NCBI RefSeq assembly: GCF_001905725.1
Contig: NZ_LIWB01000006.1
Span: forward strand, 124,001 to 188,000
Direction: 5' to 3'
DNA from: Streptomyces sp. CB02400
Lineage (GTDB): Bacteria; Actinomycetota; Actinomycetes; Streptomycetales; Streptomycetaceae
DNA: 64,000 nucleotides
Shown: one piece after another, positions 62,043-64,000 of the stretch
How positions within the stretch are numbered: position 1 is the first letter of the stretch
How the letters are laid out: each line of letters starts with the position of its first letter
Notes under the pieces: model-generated
What the model was told of the DNA's origin: nothing
The model's database searches: none
What the model saw: only the letters and a program-made list of their open reading frames with translations
Made by a program: the position numbers and the translations under genes

Positions 62043-63134
62043 GTGTCATCCAGGCTTGAGGCCGAGCATCTGTTCAAGGTGTTCGGCAGACGACCGGACC
62101 AGGCGGTCGAACGACTGCGCAAGAAGAAGGCCGACCGGGAGGAGCTGCGCTCCGACGGCACCACCGCCGCCGTCATCGACGCCTCGTTCACCGTGGAGCC
62201 GGGCGAGATCTTCGTCGTCATGGGCCTGTCGGGCTCCGGCAAGTCCACCCTGTTGCGCATGCTGAACGGCCTGCTGGAGCCCACCGCCGGACACGTGCGC
62301 TTCGACGGCCAGGACCTGACCGCGCTGCCCGACCGGGAGCTGCGCCAGGTCCGCTCCAAGAAGATCAGCATGGTCTTCCAGCACTTCGCGCTGTTCCCGC
62401 ACCGCAGCGTCCGCGACAACGCCGCCTACGGTCTTGAAGTGCAGGGCGTGCCCCGCGCCGAGCGCGAACGCCGCGCCGACGAGGCGCTCGCCCTGTGCGG
62501 CCTGGCCGGCTGGGAGAAGTCGTGGCCGGACGAGCTGTCGGGCGGCATGCAGCAGCGCGTGGGTCTCGCCCGCGCGCTCGCCACCGACGCCGACCTGCTG
62601 CTGATGGACGAGTCCTTCAGCGCCCTCGACCCGCTGATCCGCCGCGACATGCAGGACCAGCTCCTCGAACTGCAGAAGACCCTGAAGAAGACGATCGTCT
62701 TCATCACCCACGACCTCAACGAGGCCATGCGCCTGGGCGACCGGATCGCGGTGATGCGCGACGGCCGCATCGTGCAGATCGGCACCGCGCAGGACATCCT
62801 GATCCGCCCCGCCAACGACTACGTCGCCTCCTTCACCCAGGACGTCGACCGCTCCCGCGTGCTCACCGCCGGCGCCGTGATGGACCGCGAGGTCCGCGGC
62901 GACGAGGCCGACTGCGGCTGCGAGACCGCGACGCCCGACACGCCGTTCACCGACCTGTGCGCGATCAGTGCCCGCGTACCGCACCCCGTGGCGGTGCTGG
63001 ACGAGGAGGGCGCGCTCGTCGGGGTCGTACCCCGGCAGCGCCTCGTCGGCTTCCTCGGCGACGAGGAGTCCGACCCGGGGGTCTGCGACACCCCGCGCGA
63101 CAAGGGCGGCGAGAAGGTGATGGCCCGTGCCTAG
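62043..63134 (+). CDS. Glycine betaine/proline ABC importer, ATP-binding subunit
   Basis: 363 residues from GTG 62043 (AAGAGG upstream). ProV/OpuAA type: N-terminal SRLEAEHLFKVFGRRPDQAVERL, Walker A MGLSGSGKSTLL (~61-72), Q-loop VFQHFALFPHR, signature LSGGMQQRVGLARAL, Walker B LLLMDESFSALDPL. C-terminal CBS-type region (~280-363; VDRSRVLTAGAVM) that in OpuA senses ionic strength. Overlaps the permease gene by 8 bp. Imports compatible solutes during osmotic stress. Confidence 0.94.
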   Translation: MSSRLEAEHLFKVFGRRPDQAVERLRKKKADREELRSDGTTAAVIDASFTVEPGEIFVVMGLSGSGKSTLLRMLNGLLEPTAGHVRFDGQDLTALPDRELRQVRSKKISMVFQHFALFPHRSVRDNAAYGLEVQGVPRAERERRADEALALCGLAGWEKSWPDELSGGMQQRVGLARALATDADLLLMDESFSALDPLIRRDMQDQLLELQKTLKKTIVFITHDLNEAMRLGDRIAVMRDGRIVQIGTAQDILIRPANDYVASFTQDVDRSRVLTAGAVMDREVRGDEADCGCETATPDTPFTDLCAISARVPHPVAVLDEEGALVGVVPRQRLVGFLGDEESDPGVCDTPRDKGGEKVMARA

Positions 63135-64000
63135 GATCCCGCTCGGCGACTGGGTCAACAGCGCCGTCGACTGGCTGCTCGCCAACGTCACCTGGCTGTT
63201 CGACTTCTTCAAGACCGTCTTCACCGGCGCCTACGACGGTGTCAACGCCGTCCTCCAGGCCCCCGAACCGCTGATCCTCTGCGGCATCTTCGCGGTCATC
63301 GCCTTCTGGCTGCGCGGCACCTTCGCCGGTGTCCTCACCTTCTTCGGTTTCGCCTTCCTCGACTCCATGGAGTTGTGGGAGGACTCGATGGTGACGCTGG
63401 CGCTGGTCATCGTCGCCACGGTGATCGCGCTGGTCATATCGGTGCCGGTGGGGATCTGGGCGGCCCGCTCGGACCGGGTCAGCGCCGTGGTCCGGCCGAT
63501 CCTGGACTTCATGCAGACGCTGCCCGCGATGATCTACCTCATCCCGGCGATCCTGTTCTTCGGGACCGGCTCCGCCCCGGGCATCGTCGCCACCCTGATC
63601 TTCGCGCTCGCCCCGGGCGTGCGCATGACCGAGCTGGGCATCCGCCAGGTCGACAAGGAACTGGTCGAGGCGGCCGAGGCGTTCGGCACCACGCCCCGCA
63701 ACACCCTGCTGCGGGTGCAGCTTCCGCTGGCGCTGCCCACGGTGATGGCGGGTGTCAACCAGGTCATCATGCTCGGCCTGTCCATGGCCGCGATCGCCGG
63801 CATGGTCGGCACCGGCGGACTCGGCGGCGCGGTCATCGAGGCCATCGGGCAGCTCAACATCGGTCTCGGCGCCGAGTCCGGCATCGCCATCGTCATCCTG
63901 GCGATCTACCTGGACCGCATGACCAGCGCCCTGGGCACCCAGGTCTCCCCGCTCGGCCGGCGCGCCGCCGCCAAGGCACGCTCCGCGCAGGGGCTGAAGA
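63127..64000 (+). CDS. Glycine betaine/proline ABC importer, permease subunit, 3' end outside window
   Basis: GTG at 63127 overlaps the ATPase stop; open to the window end, 291 residues visible. ProW/OpuAB-type permease with about seven hydrophobic segments (LILCGIFAVIAFWLRG, VTLALVIVATVIALVISVPVG, PAMIYLIPAILFF...). The EAA loop that contacts the ATPase is EAAEAFGTTPRNTLLRVQLPLALP. The binding protein gene is probably downstream of the window. Confidence 0.93.
   Translation, partial: MPRIPLGDWVNSAVDWLLANVTWLFDFFKTVFTGAYDGVNAVLQAPEPLILCGIFAVIAFWLRGTFAGVLTFFGFAFLDSMELWEDSMVTLALVIVATVIALVISVPVGIWAARSDRVSAVVRPILDFMQTLPAMIYLIPAILFFGTGSAPGIVATLIFALAPGVRMTELGIRQVDKELVEAAEAFGTTPRNTLLRVQLPLALPTVMAGVNQVIMLGLSMAAIAGMVGTGGLGGAVIEAIGQLNIGLGAESGIAIVILAIYLDRMTSALGTQVSPLGRRAAAKARSAQGLK

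Overview
The window is a high-GC actinobacterial chromosome segment, almost certainly Streptomyces. Codon third positions are strongly G/C, GTG starts are common, and the gene content and order match the conserved core of the Streptomyces coelicolor chromosome around SCO1620-SCO1670 (locus numbers recalled from knowledge, not searched). I see no tRNA, rRNA, prophage, insertion sequence or CRISPR array. About 56 protein genes are supported; two are cut by the window ends.

Layout. 1-8.4 kb: end of an acidic protein of unknown role, a RecD2-like protein with degenerate ATPase motifs coupled to an aldo/keto reductase, an F420-type oxidoreductase, a ferritin-like protein, CorA and a histidine phosphatase. 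8.5-12.6 kb: the mycothiol neighbourhood (DUF3090, SCO1664-type kinase-like protein, mshC, PAC2 protein). 12.7-18.6 kb: glycerol catabolism (FadR-type regulator, glpD, glpK, glpF, gylR) with two GylR-type operator palindromes. 18.9-27.7 kb: cobalamin-dependent methionine synthase, a HAD phosphatase, two tandem orphan solute-binding lipoproteins and a response regulator without a kinase beside it.

27.7-47.5 kb is the Pup-proteasome locus: RecB-type Fe-S nuclease, site-2 protease, trmI, a secreted protein, ferredoxin, arc (mpa), dop, pup, an endonuclease VII-type nuclease, prcB, prcA, a LacI regulator/MFS exporter insertion, pafA, two FKBP prolyl isomerases, pafB, pafC and two small proteins. 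Pup tags substrates through PafA after Dop deamidates its C-terminal Gln; ARC unfolds tagged proteins into the PrcAB chamber. PafBC is the WYL-type activator of the LexA-independent DNA-damage response in mycobacteria. 47.7-52.8 kb: tatA, tatC, a diacylglycerol-kinase-type lipid kinase and an SKI2/HelY helicase. 53.2-57.8 kb: a complete conservon of the cvn9/rar type (sensor-like ATPase, roadblock protein, DUF742 protein, small GTPase, CYP157-like P450). 57.8-64 kb: pseudouridine synthase, small unknown protein, siderophore-interacting reductase, 5'-3' exonuclease and the first two genes of a glycine betaine-type ABC importer.

The most interesting unexplained structure is outside the genes. 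First, sequences matching the PafBC/RecA-NDp promoter (TTGTCRGTG-N8-TANNNT) lie directly upstream of the helY helicase (perfect match), the RecB-type nuclease (one mismatch), pup and the 5'-3' exonuclease (weaker), in the same window as pafB and pafC. This suggests that a local DNA-repair regulon is tied to the proteasome locus. Second, a composite non-coding repeat occurs at four intergenic sites (3.7-4.5, 39.0-39.6, 59.2-59.8 and 61.7-61.9 kb), with blocks of 24-50 bp shared between copies, one copy inverted. Third, about eleven palindromic 22/23-bp units stand in tandem just upstream of mshC. Many genes here appear to have leaderless promoters.
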